Shown: piece by piece, positions 1 through 7,016 of the stretch
How positions within the stretch are numbered: position 1 is the first letter of the stretch
Layout of the letters: each line of letters begins with the position of its first letter
Assembly (NCBI RefSeq): GCF_938036805.1
Contig: NZ_CALHWC010000229.1
Span: 1 to 17,167, forward strand
Source: an uncultured Streptococcus sp.
GTDB taxonomy: Bacteria; Bacillota; Bacilli; Lactobacillales; Streptococcaceae
Length of the DNA stretch: 17,167 bases
Direction of reading: 5' to 3'
The notes under the pieces: model-generated
The model's input: only the letters and a program-made list of their open reading frames with translations
What the model was told of the DNA's origin: nothing
Database searches by the model: none
Position numbers and translations under genes: made by a program

Positions 1-152
1 GACTGGCAGACTGGGTTGCTGAGGAAACGCCGATCAAGCGCTGGCTGGATCCTCAAGAAGTAGCTGATATCAGCCTCTTTTTGGCAAGCGGTAAGGCAGC
101 TGCTATGCAGGGCGAGATTATCAAAATCGACGGTGGCTGGAGTTTGAAATAG
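1..152 (+). CDS. Short-chain dehydrogenase/reductase (SDR), 3' end only
   Basis: This is the C-terminal 49 residues of a protein that begins before the window; the first complete codon is at 3 and the stop is TAG at 150-152. The visible end reads WLDPQEVADISLFLAS, then MQGEIIKIDGGWSLK. The pattern P-x-E-[VI]-A-x-x-x-x-F-L-A-S followed by G-x-x-[IL]-x-[IV]-D-G-G is the usual C-terminus of classical SDR oxidoreductases (FabG/KduD/gluconate 5-dehydrogenase type), which use NAD(P)H on a carbonyl or alcohol substrate. The Rossmann glycine motif and the Ser-Tyr-Lys catalytic residues lie outside the window, so substrate and subfamily cannot be told. No convincing hairpin plus T-run follows the stop in the 203-nt gap before the permease. 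Confidence 0.85.
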   Translation, partial: LADWVAEETPIKRWLDPQEVADISLFLASGKAAAMQGEIIKIDGGWSLK

Positions 153-314
153 GAGATCTACTGAGTTTGGGGACATCATCCGTGGTAATCTACTACAAAA
201 GAGAAGATAAATTTAAGAGCATAAGATGAAGATTAACAGGTCTTAGCATAAAAATAAATATTTTTTCTAACTTTTATAGATAAAAATAAAAGAATTTCTA
301 GCAGAATTGCTTGA

Positions 315-327
315 ATTGTGATACAAT
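315..327 (+). promoter_or_regulatory. Extended -10 promoter of the permease gene, inside a palindrome
   Basis: TGA-TACAAT at 319-327 is a TGn-extended -10 box, and no good -35 box is found 16-18 nt upstream. The -10 lies inside a perfect inverted repeat, ATTGT-GAT-ACAAT (315-327), which could be an operator or chance. The SD AAAGGA (341-346) lies 9 nt before the ATG at 356. The rest of the 153-355 gap is AT-rich and shows no T-box, riboswitch or gene that I recognise. Confidence 0.55.
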
Positions 328-355
328 AAAGCGATTTGTGAAAGGAAATGATTGA

Positions 356-1741
356 ATGAGTGAAAATGAGTTGAAAAACAACGAAAAAACAGAAAAGAAC
401 GGGATGAAACGTGGCTTACAAAATCGGCATGTTCAGATTATAGCCATTGCTGGAACTATTGGTACGGGGCTTTTCTTGGGGGCGGGACGCTCGATTAGCC
501 TGACGGGTCCATCCATTATCTTGATTTACATGCTGACGGGTCTTTTCATGTATCTGATGATGCGGGCGATTGGGGAAATGCTTTATTATGACCCTGACCA
601 GCATACCTTTATCAACTTTATTACCAAATATTTGGGAACTGGCTGGGGGTATTTTTCTGGTTGGTCCTACTGGATTTCTCTGATTTTTATCGGAATGGCT
701 GAGATTACGGCTGTTGCCCAGTATGTGCAGTACTGGTTTCCTGACTGGCCAGCTTGGATGATTCAGCTTGTCTTTCTAGCCCTTCTTAGCTTGGTCAATC
801 TGATAGCGGTTCGAGTCTTTGGCGAGGTCGAATTTTGGTTTGCTATGATAAAGATTGTAGCTATTATTGCTTTGATTGCAACGGCTGTCTTTATGGTATT
901 GACAGGCTTTAAAACGCCTCACGGAGTAGCTAGTCTTGGGAATATTGGACGAGGTTTTCAGCTTTTCCCTAATGGCTTTGTAAGTTTTGTCATGGCTTTC
1001 CAGATGGTTTTCTTTGCCTATCAGGCCATTGAATTTATCGGGATTACCACTTCTGAAACGGCTAATCCACGGGCGGTCTTGCCAAAGGCCATCAAAGAAA
1101 TTCCTTTGCGGATTGTCTTGTTTTACGGGGGGTCTCTCCTTGCCATTATGGCCATCATTCCTTGGGAAAAACTGGCAACGGCTGACTCTCCCTTTGTTAT
1201 CGTTTTTAAGTTAGCGGGTCTCAAATGGGCGGCAGCCTTGATTAACTTCGTGGTTCTGACCTCAGCGGCCTCCGCACTAAACTCGACCCTTTACTCAACA
1301 GGTCGCCATTTGTATCAGATTGCCCACGATACGCCCAATCCTTTTCTTGAGAAAATAGGAGCTGGGAAACTATCTCGGCAAAATGTTCCGCAGAATGCGA
1401 TTTTGGCTTCGGCGGCTACCATTGCCTTTGCGGCCTTTATCAAGATTCTTCCGGGGGTATCGGACTCCTTTGCTCTCATTACGGCCTCCTCATCTGGTGT
1501 TTACATCGCTATTTATGGTCTGACTATGCTGGCCCACCTCAAATATCGTAAGTCACCAGATTTTATGGCAGATGGTTATCTCATGCCAGCTTACAAGTTT
1601 CTCAATCCTTTGACCATGCTCTTCTTTGCCTTTGTCTTTGTCACTCTTTTCTTACAAGAGTCAACGGTAGTGGGAGCAATCGGATCAGCCGTCTGGATCA
1701 TCGTCTTTGGTCTTTACAGCCAGTTCAAATTCCGAAAATAA
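356..1741 (+). CDS. Amino acid permease, APC superfamily (AAT family)
   Basis: A 461-residue integral membrane protein with about 12 hydrophobic segments after a short charged N-terminus, expected to import an amino acid by proton symport across the cytoplasmic membrane. The first helix carries GTIGTGLFLG (residues 33-42), the glycine-rich backbone-binding segment typical of the AAT family (LysP, CycA, AapA, SerP relatives). RAIGEML follows the second helix, and NSTLYSTGRHLYQIAHD near residue 310 is the usual AAT signature. Length is normal for the family. The ATG at 356 is chosen because AAAGGA sits 9 nt upstream; the next in-frame ATG (404) has no such site. The gene has its own promoter and terminator, so it is probably monocistronic. 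Substrate is not inferable from sequence; small neutral amino acids and lysine are both found among relatives. Confidence 0.9.
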   Translation: MSENELKNNEKTEKNGMKRGLQNRHVQIIAIAGTIGTGLFLGAGRSISLTGPSIILIYMLTGLFMYLMMRAIGEMLYYDPDQHTFINFITKYLGTGWGYFSGWSYWISLIFIGMAEITAVAQYVQYWFPDWPAWMIQLVFLALLSLVNLIAVRVFGEVEFWFAMIKIVAIIALIATAVFMVLTGFKTPHGVASLGNIGRGFQLFPNGFVSFVMAFQMVFFAYQAIEFIGITTSETANPRAVLPKAIKEIPLRIVLFYGGSLLAIMAIIPWEKLATADSPFVIVFKLAGLKWAAALINFVVLTSAASALNSTLYSTGRHLYQIAHDTPNPFLEKIGAGKLSRQNVPQNAILASAATIAFAAFIKILPGVSDSFALITASSSGVYIAIYGLTMLAHLKYRKSPDFMADGYLMPAYKFLNPLTMLFFAFVFVTLFLQESTVVGAIGSAVWIIVFGLYSQFKFRK

Positions 1742-1765
1742 TCCCTTTTTAGGAAAAACGTGTTT

Positions 1766-1800
1766 TCTCTCAGTCCAGCTGGCTGAGAGATTTTCTTTTT
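1766..1800 (+). terminator. Intrinsic terminator after the permease
   Basis: An 8-bp stem, TCTCTCAG (1766-1773) pairing with CTGAGAGA (1783-1790), encloses a 9-nt loop and is followed directly by TTTTCTTTTT (1791-1800). This is a standard Rho-independent terminator 25 nt after the permease stop. Confidence 0.88.
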
Positions 1801-1846
1801 AGTTGTTTCATTGGCTATTTGGGGTATAGGTATTTGGTCGAGAAAA

Positions 1847-1855
1847 TGATATAAT
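1847..1855 (+). promoter_or_regulatory. Extended -10 promoter of yceD
   Basis: TGA-TATAAT is a perfect -10 with the TGn extension; no clear -35 is found at 16-18 nt. The SD GAGG (1878-1881) is 5 nt before the ATG at 1887. The same 9-mer recurs in front of fmt. Confidence 0.65.
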
Positions 1856-1886
1856 GAAGAAAAAAATAATGTAAAACGAGGCTGAA

Positions 1887-2420
1887 ATGTTAAATATTCA
1901 AGAAATTAAGAAGAATGCTGGCGGCTTGCAGTTCGACCAAGAGTTTGATTTAGCGCAAGAGCTACAAGAGCGTAATCGTGAAGTGTTAGATATCCAGAAG
2001 ATCGTGGCTAGAGGTCAGGCTCAGTATGAAAATGGGCTTTATTTTTTGGATTACACCTTGACCTACAAGATTACCCTCGCTTCTAGTCGCAGTATGGCTC
2101 CAGTTGATAGGGAGGAAGCCTACACGGTTCATGAAGTCTTTGCTTCTGTCGAAGATGGCTCTGTGCAAAAAGATTTGCTGGAAGATGATTTGGTTCTACC
2201 ATTTGAGGGGGATTCGATCGATTTGGCAGCTAGTGTGGCGGACAATATTTTGCTTCATATTCCGCTGAAAGTTTTGACTCCTGAAGAGGAAGCTGGTGCG
2301 AGTATGCCTACGGGAAATGACTGGCAGGTGTTGACGGAGGAAGACTACCAAAAGCAGCAAATGGAGAAGAAAGAAGCCAACAGTCCTTTTGCCAGCCTTC
2401 AAGGTTTATTTGATGAATAA
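1887..2420 (+). CDS. yceD: YceD/DUF177 family protein
   Basis: A 177-residue acidic soluble protein recognised as YceD/DUF177 from its N-terminus (MLNIQEIKKNAGG), the central YFLDYTLTYKITLASSRSM region, the segment VADNILLHIPLKVL, and the C-terminal SPFASLQGLFDE. Family members are linked by genetics in other organisms to 23S rRNA accumulation, but the molecular role is not settled. In many bacteria the gene sits just before rpmF (ribosomal protein L32); here it does not, being flanked by a permease and gmk. The protein contains no cysteine: where many relatives have C or C-x-x-C in the central strand, this one has ASSRS. It has its own extended -10 promoter; no convincing terminator follows before the gmk promoter. 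Confidence 0.85.
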   Translation: MLNIQEIKKNAGGLQFDQEFDLAQELQERNREVLDIQKIVARGQAQYENGLYFLDYTLTYKITLASSRSMAPVDREEAYTVHEVFASVEDGSVQKDLLEDDLVLPFEGDSIDLAASVADNILLHIPLKVLTPEEEAGASMPTGNDWQVLTEEDYQKQQMEKKEANSPFASLQGLFDE

Positions 2421-2479
2421 AAACGTCTAAAATCTAGCATAATTCTGGAGGATTATCAAGGAAATCTCTTTGAATCTTC

Positions 2480-2508
2480 TTGAAATATGAACGTAATTTT
2501 GTTACACT
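2480..2508 (+). promoter_or_regulatory. Promoter of gmk-rpoZ
   Basis: TTGAAA (2480-2485), a 17-nt spacer, then TACACT (2503-2508), with TG at 2500-2501 giving a TGn extension. The predicted transcript start near 2515 is about 20 nt ahead of the gmk start codon. Confidence 0.7.
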
Positions 2509-2535
2509 AGATAGAAAGACTGTGAAGGAGATATG

Positions 2536-3165
2536 ATGACAGAACGAGGCTTGTTAATCGTCTTTTCTGGCCCCTCAGGCGTTGGAAAAGGGACAGTAAG
2601 ACGGGAAATTTTTGAGAGTACGGACAATCAGTTTCAGTATTCTGTATCTATGACGACTCGTCCGCAGCGTCCTGGAGAAGTTGATGGTGTTGATTATTTC
2701 TTTCGCACTCGTGAAGAGTTTGAGGAGTTGATCCGTCAAGGGCAGATGCTCGAGTATGCAGAGTATGTCGGCAATTATTACGGGACTCCACTTACTTATG
2801 TCAATGAGACCTTGGATAAAGGTATAGATGTTTTCTTGGAAATCGAAGTCCAAGGAGCACTTCAAGTCAAGAAAAAAGTGCCCGATGCTGTGTTTATCTT
2901 TCTGACTCCGCCAGACTTGGAAGAGTTGAAAGACCGTTTGGTTGGTCGTGGCACAGACAGTGCAGAAGTTATTGCTCAGCGGATTGAGAAAGCAAAAGAA
3001 GAAATTGCCTTGATGCGTGAGTATGATTATGCCATTGTCAATGACCAAGTACCTTTGGCAGCTGAACGTGTGAAACGTGTGATTGAAGCCGAGCATTTTC
3101 GTGTGGACCGTGTCATCGGTCACTATCAAGACATGCTTCCTAAGGATGAAGCAGTCGTCCGTTAA
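2536..3165 (+). CDS. gmk: Guanylate kinase
   Basis: Converts GMP plus ATP to GDP plus ADP in the cytoplasm, an essential step in GTP and dGTP supply; in Firmicutes the enzyme is a known (p)ppGpp target. From this start it is 209 residues, the normal size. The P-loop SGPSGVGKGT covers residues 11-20, followed by the GMP-binding region SVSMTTRPQRPGEVDGVDYFF (about 38-58) and the lid/core EIEVQGALQVKK. Two ATGs are adjacent (2533 and 2536). The SD AAGGAG (2525-2530) is only 2 nt from the first but 5 nt from the second, so 2536 is preferred; 2533 would add one Met. It precedes rpoZ by 26 nt, the standard gmk-rpoZ pair. Confidence 0.97.
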   Translation: MTERGLLIVFSGPSGVGKGTVRREIFESTDNQFQYSVSMTTRPQRPGEVDGVDYFFRTREEFEELIRQGQMLEYAEYVGNYYGTPLTYVNETLDKGIDVFLEIEVQGALQVKKKVPDAVFIFLTPPDLEELKDRLVGRGTDSAEVIAQRIEKAKEEIALMREYDYAIVNDQVPLAAERVKRVIEAEHFRVDRVIGHYQDMLPKDEAVVR

Positions 3166-3191
3166 TAAAGTTAGAAATTAGGTAAATAATT

Positions 3192-3506
3192 ATGATGTTA
3201 AAACCGTCTATTGACACCTTGTTGGACAAGGTACCGTCAAAATATTCTTTGGTTATCTTAGAAGCTAAGCGTGCCCATGAGCTAGAAGCTGGTGCTAAGC
3301 CAACTCAGGATTTCAAGTCAGTGAAATCAACACTACGCGCTTTGGAAGAAATTGAATCTGGTAATGTTGTGATTCACCCAGATCCAGAAGGAAAACGCGA
3401 AGCAGTTCGCCGACGTGCGGAAGAAGAACGCCTGCGCAAAGAAGAAGAAGAGCGCAAGATCAAAGAACAAATTGCCAAAGAAAAAGAAGAGGGTGAGAAA
3501 ATTTAA
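3192..3506 (+). CDS. rpoZ: DNA-directed RNA polymerase omega subunit
   Basis: Small RNA polymerase subunit of 104 residues that stabilises and helps assemble beta'. The conserved omega core is visible: MLKPSIDTLLDKVPSKYSLV, AKRAHEL (around residues 26-32), then STLRALEEIESGNV. The C-terminal third (about residues 66-104) is a highly charged, Glu/Lys/Arg-rich stretch likely to form a long helix, as in other streptococcal omegas. The start is the first of two adjacent ATG codons, with a weak SD (AGGT, 3180-3183) about 9 nt upstream. It lies 26 nt after gmk and shares its promoter. A hairpin plus T-run begins inside its stop codon, suggesting the gmk-rpoZ transcript partly or fully ends here. 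Confidence 0.96.
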   Translation: MMLKPSIDTLLDKVPSKYSLVILEAKRAHELEAGAKPTQDFKSVKSTLRALEEIESGNVVIHPDPEGKREAVRRRAEEERLRKEEEERKIKEQIAKEKEEGEKI

Positions 3507-3534
3507 GGTTGGGGCTACTCAATCTTATTTTTTT
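3505..3534 (+). terminator. Probable intrinsic terminator overlapping the rpoZ stop codon
   Basis: AAGGTTG (3505-3511) pairs with CAATCTT (3520-3526) over 7 pairs including one G-U, with an 8-nt loop, followed by A and seven T (3528-3534). The stem is weak and begins within the TAA stop codon, so translating ribosomes could mask it; termination may be partial. Confidence 0.55.
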
Positions 3535-3571
3535 CTATGAATATGGCGTTTAGGGAAAGCGGGGTGAGAGT

Positions 3572-5977
3572 GTGAAAATTGCCAAGATTATTGTCGATGT
3601 TCCTCTGATGCAGACGGATAAACCATACAGCTATGCGGTTCCAGAGGAGTTTTCTGGGATGCTACAAGCTGGGATGCGGGTGCATGTGCCTTTTGGTAAG
3701 GGCGGTCGATTGATTCAGGGGCTGATTGTTGGCTTGTCTGATGAGAAAGCTGAAGATTTGGCGGGGCATATCGGAGAATTGAAAGATATTGCAGAAGTTC
3801 TGGACTTTAGGCCGGTTCTCAATGCGGAGCAGCTCTGGTTGGCTGACCAGTTGCGCCAGTCTGTCTTTTCCTATAAAATTTCCATCCTGAAGGCCATGTT
3901 GCCAAGTCTTCTGAATTCCAGCTACGACAAGTTGCTTTATCCAACGGAGCAGCTTTCAGTTGCGGAGCGACAGGCTATTTTCGGTAAGTCAACCAGTCTT
4001 CGTTTTTCTGATTTGGATAAGAAAAGTCAGTCTAAGCTCATGCGGTTGACCCAGGCTGGTAAGATTCGCTTGGAATACCAAGCGACCGACCGTAAGCATA
4101 TCAAGACAGAAACTTGGTATCAGGTGGACAGAGAGAAATTGGCTCAGTTCCTGCCTCCTACTCGAGCAAAAAAGCAACAGGAACTTCAGACTTATTTGCT
4201 GGAAAATCCACAATCAGGTCGTCTCAAAGATTTACGCAAACTCTTTTCGCCTGCAGTAGTCAACATTTTCTTAGAAAGGGAGCTTCTCCATATAGAGGAG
4301 AGAGAGGTCAGCCGGTCTGTAGCGCATTTCCAAAAGGATCGACAGGATAAAAAGCTGGTTCTCAATGAGGAGCAGGCAATCGCGGTCGCTGCGATTTGTG
4401 AAAAAATCGGTAAAGAAAACGCTCAACCCGTTTTGCTAGAAGGAGTGACAGGGAGTGGCAAGACCGAGGTTTATCTCAAGGTGATTGAGGAGGCTCTAGG
4501 TCAAGGCAAAACGGCAATTATGCTGGTGCCGGAAATTTCTCTGACTCCTCAGGTGACCGACCGTTTTATCTCGCGCTTTGGTGACAAGGTGGCTATTTTG
4601 CATTCCGGTCTATCTGACGGTGAGAAGTACGATGAATGGCGCAAGGTGGAGCGGGGAGAAGCTCAGGTCGTTGTTGGTGCTCGTTCGGCCATCTTTGCTC
4701 CGCTGACAAATATCGGAGCCATCATTATTGATGAAGAGCATGAGTCCTCCTACAAGCAGGATTCCAATCCTCGCTACCATGCTAGAGAAGTGGCTCTCCT
4801 GCGAGCTCGTTACAATCAAGCTGTTTTAGTGCTGGGTTCGGCGACTCCGAGTTTGGAAAGCAGGGCTAGAGCTAGTCGTGGCGTTTATGACTTTTTGCAG
4901 CTGACCAAGCGGGCCAATCCGCTAGCGCAGATTCCTCAGGTTCAAGTGGTGGACTTTCGAGATTATATCGGGCAAAATGAAGCCAGTAATTTCACTCCAG
5001 TCCTGCTAGAAGCTATTCAGGATCGTCTGGAGAAGGGTGAGCAGACGGTTCTCATGCTCAACAGGCGAGGCTATTCCAGCTTTGTCATGTGTCGGGAATG
5101 CGGCACGGTGGACACCTGTCCCAACTGTGATATTTCTCTGACCCTACATATGGATACCAAGACCATGAACTGCCACTACTGCGGCTTCACCAAGGACATT
5201 CCGCAAACCTGTCCTAATTGTGCCAGTCGCAGCATTCGCTACTATGGTACGGGGACGCAGAAGGCCTATGATGAGCTGGCGACCCTCTTTCCAGAGGCTC
5301 GCATTCTGCGCATGGATGTGGATACGACCCGAAAAAAAGGGAGCCACGAAGAGATCCTAGAGGCTTTTGGTCAGGGGCAGGCAGACATTCTGCTAGGAAC
5401 TCAGATGATTGCTAAGGGCTTGGATTTTCCTAATGTGACCTTGGTCGGTGTCCTCAATGCGGATACAGCTCTGAATTTGCCAGATTTTCGCTCTTCTGAG
5501 CGGACCTTTCAGCTGCTGACTCAGGTAGCCGGTCGGGCAGGTCGTGCTGAAAAAGCTGGACAAGTTTTTATCCAGTCTTACAATCCTCAGCACTATGCCA
5601 TTGACTTTGCTAGAAAGCAGGACTATGAAGGCTTCTACGCCTATGAAATGGGAATCCGTCGGCAGTTGGGCTATCCGCCGTATTACTATACAGTCGGGCT
5701 GACCCTATCCCACAAGGATGAGGAAACGGTGGTCAAGAAATCTTATCAGGTCATGGATATTTTACGGAGTGGCTTATCGGACAAGGTGCAAATTTTGGGC
5801 CCCACACCCAAGCCCATTGCTCGAACCCACAATCTCTATCATTATCAGATTTTACTGAAGTATCGCTTTGAGGATGACCTGCAAGTTACACTTAATCGGG
5901 TCTTGGAACTAACGCAGCAAGCGGAAAACAAGGACCTGCGGCTCAGTATTGATAATGAACCCCAGAATTTTATCTGA
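3572..5977 (+). CDS. priA: Primosomal protein N' (PriA), replication restart helicase
   Basis: A 3'-to-5' DNA helicase that recognises stalled forks and D-loops and starts reloading of the replicative helicase. At 801 residues it is full length. The N-terminal 3'-end binding domain (PLMQTDKPYSYAVPEEF, VPFGKGGR) is followed by a winged-helix region. The helicase core has Walker A GVTGSGKTEVY from residue 291 with Lys297, DEEH at 387-390, GTQMIAKGLDFP from 609 and QVAGRAGR at 651-658. Eight cysteines form the two zinc sites: 507, 510, 516, 519, 534, 537, 547, 550. The start is GTG with GGGGTGAG (3561-3568) just upstream. I see no promoter in the 65-nt gap after rpoZ, so expression may depend on readthrough. 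A terminator follows the stop by 11 nt. Confidence 0.97.
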   Translation: MKIAKIIVDVPLMQTDKPYSYAVPEEFSGMLQAGMRVHVPFGKGGRLIQGLIVGLSDEKAEDLAGHIGELKDIAEVLDFRPVLNAEQLWLADQLRQSVFSYKISILKAMLPSLLNSSYDKLLYPTEQLSVAERQAIFGKSTSLRFSDLDKKSQSKLMRLTQAGKIRLEYQATDRKHIKTETWYQVDREKLAQFLPPTRAKKQQELQTYLLENPQSGRLKDLRKLFSPAVVNIFLERELLHIEEREVSRSVAHFQKDRQDKKLVLNEEQAIAVAAICEKIGKENAQPVLLEGVTGSGKTEVYLKVIEEALGQGKTAIMLVPEISLTPQVTDRFISRFGDKVAILHSGLSDGEKYDEWRKVERGEAQVVVGARSAIFAPLTNIGAIIIDEEHESSYKQDSNPRYHAREVALLRARYNQAVLVLGSATPSLESRARASRGVYDFLQLTKRANPLAQIPQVQVVDFRDYIGQNEASNFTPVLLEAIQDRLEKGEQTVLMLNRRGYSSFVMCRECGTVDTCPNCDISLTLHMDTKTMNCHYCGFTKDIPQTCPNCASRSIRYYGTGTQKAYDELATLFPEARILRMDVDTTRKKGSHEEILEAFGQGQADILLGTQMIAKGLDFPNVTLVGVLNADTALNLPDFRSSERTFQLLTQVAGRAGRAEKAGQVFIQSYNPQHYAIDFARKQDYEGFYAYEMGIRRQLGYPPYYYTVGLTLSHKDEETVVKKSYQVMDILRSGLSDKVQILGPTPKPIARTHNLYHYQILLKYRFEDDLQVTLNRVLELTQQAENKDLRLSIDNEPQNFI

Positions 5978-5987
5978 TGGCAAAAGT

Positions 5988-6019
5988 GAGCGAGAGCTAT
6001 CAGCTTTGCTCGCTTTTTT
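5988..6019 (+). terminator. Intrinsic terminator after priA
   Basis: GAGCGAG (5988-5994) pairs with CTCGC plus TT (6009-6015, including a G-U pair). A small inner GCT/AGC stem is present, and six T follow (6014-6019). The T-run runs straight into the TG of the next promoter. Confidence 0.75.
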
Positions 6020-6027
6020 GATATAAT
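6019..6027 (+). promoter_or_regulatory. Extended -10 promoter of the fmt-rsmB-stp-stkP unit
   Basis: TGA-TATAAT at 6019-6027, immediately after the priA terminator T-run; no good -35 box at the usual distance. The predicted start near 6034 gives a leader of about 45-50 nt before fmt. Confidence 0.65.
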
Positions 6028-6077
6028 AGAAAGAAAAACAGTCGCAGGTGACGGGATTTTGCGACAGATTTGAGGAA

Positions 6078-7016
6078 ATGACAGTGAAATTAATTTTTAT
6101 GGGAACGCCTGACTTTTCAGCAACGGTCTTAAAAGGCCTGCTGGAAAACGAACAATATGAAATTTTAGCAGTGGTCACTCAACCAGACCGAGCGGTGGGC
6201 CGCAAAAAGGAAATCCGCATGACACCGGTCAAGGAAGTGGCTTTAGCTAACGGCTTGCCAGTTTACCAACCAGAAAAGTTAGCTAAAAGCGCTGACTTGG
6301 AAGAGCTTATGAACTTAGGAGCTGATGGTATTGTGACAGCAGCCTTTGGCCAATTTCTGCCTAGCCGTTTGCTGGACAGTGTTAACTTCGCAGTGAATGT
6401 CCATGCGTCTCTCTTGCCAAAATACCGTGGCGGAGCGCCTATTCATTATGCCTTGATAAATGGTGACCAGGAAGCAGGTGTGACCATTATGGAGATGGTC
6501 AAGGAGATGGACGCTGGTGATATGATTGCCAGTCGAGCGACAGCTATTGAAGAGTCTGATAACGTGGGAACTCTCTTTGAAAAACTAGCTGTGATCGGTC
6601 GCGATCTTCTTTTAGAAGTCTTGCCAGCCTATGTAGCGGGAGAGATTCAAGCCCAGCCTCAGGATACAGAGCTGGTGACTTTTTCACCGAATATCAGCCC
6701 AGAGCAAGAGCGGATTGATTGGACAAAGACCAGTCGCCAGATTTTCAATCAGGTTCGGGGCATGAATCCTTGGCCGGTGGCCCATACCCTGCTAGCTGGC
6801 CAGCGCTTCAAGATTTACGAGGTTAGCCAAGTAGAAGGCAGCGGTCGTCCAGGTGAAATCATGACAATCAATAAGAAAGAATTGGTGGTCGCGGCGGGTC
6901 AGGGAGCCCTTTCTCTAAAGACGGTGCAGCCATTCGGCAAGCCCAAAATGGACATCAAGGACTTTCTCAACGGTCTGGGTCGGAGTTTAGCAGTAGGTGA
7001 TGAATTTGGAAAGTAA
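6078..7016 (+). CDS. fmt: Methionyl-tRNA formyltransferase
   Basis: Transfers a formyl group from 10-formyl-tetrahydrofolate to Met-tRNAi so that the initiator is accepted by IF2, which is encoded further along this window. It is 312 residues from this start. It begins with KLIFMGTPDFSATVL, and the folate/formyl-transfer motif NVHASLLPKYRGGAPIHYAL contains Asn107 and His109, with Asp145 in EMDAGDM; these correspond to the catalytic Asn106/His108/Asp144 of the E. coli enzyme. The C-terminal domain includes RGMNPWPVAHT. An upstream ATG at 6048 only adds ten unconserved residues. The SD GAGGAA (6072-6077) touches the ATG at 6078 but is 8 nt from an in-frame GTG at 6084, which could be the true start (310 residues). 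Its 3' end overlaps rsmB by 17 nt. Confidence 0.96.
   Translation: MTVKLIFMGTPDFSATVLKGLLENEQYEILAVVTQPDRAVGRKKEIRMTPVKEVALANGLPVYQPEKLAKSADLEELMNLGADGIVTAAFGQFLPSRLLDSVNFAVNVHASLLPKYRGGAPIHYALINGDQEAGVTIMEMVKEMDAGDMIASRATAIEESDNVGTLFEKLAVIGRDLLLEVLPAYVAGEIQAQPQDTELVTFSPNISPEQERIDWTKTSRQIFNQVRGMNPWPVAHTLLAGQRFKIYEVSQVEGSGRPGEIMTINKKELVVAAGQGALSLKTVQPFGKPKMDIKDFLNGLGRSLAVGDEFGK

Noticed and set aside
153..355. Possible T-box or riboswitch upstream of the permease
   Set aside because: No T-box consensus, no terminator/antiterminator pair and no hairpin with a T-run were found in this gap.
2575..3129. 184-codon open frame on the - strand opposite gmk
   Set aside because: Shadow of a strongly conserved gene; no recognisable domain or initiation site.
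6048..6077. Upstream ATG for fmt at 6048
   Set aside because: It adds ten residues not typical of the family, and the site GAGGAA lies downstream of it, next to the conserved start.
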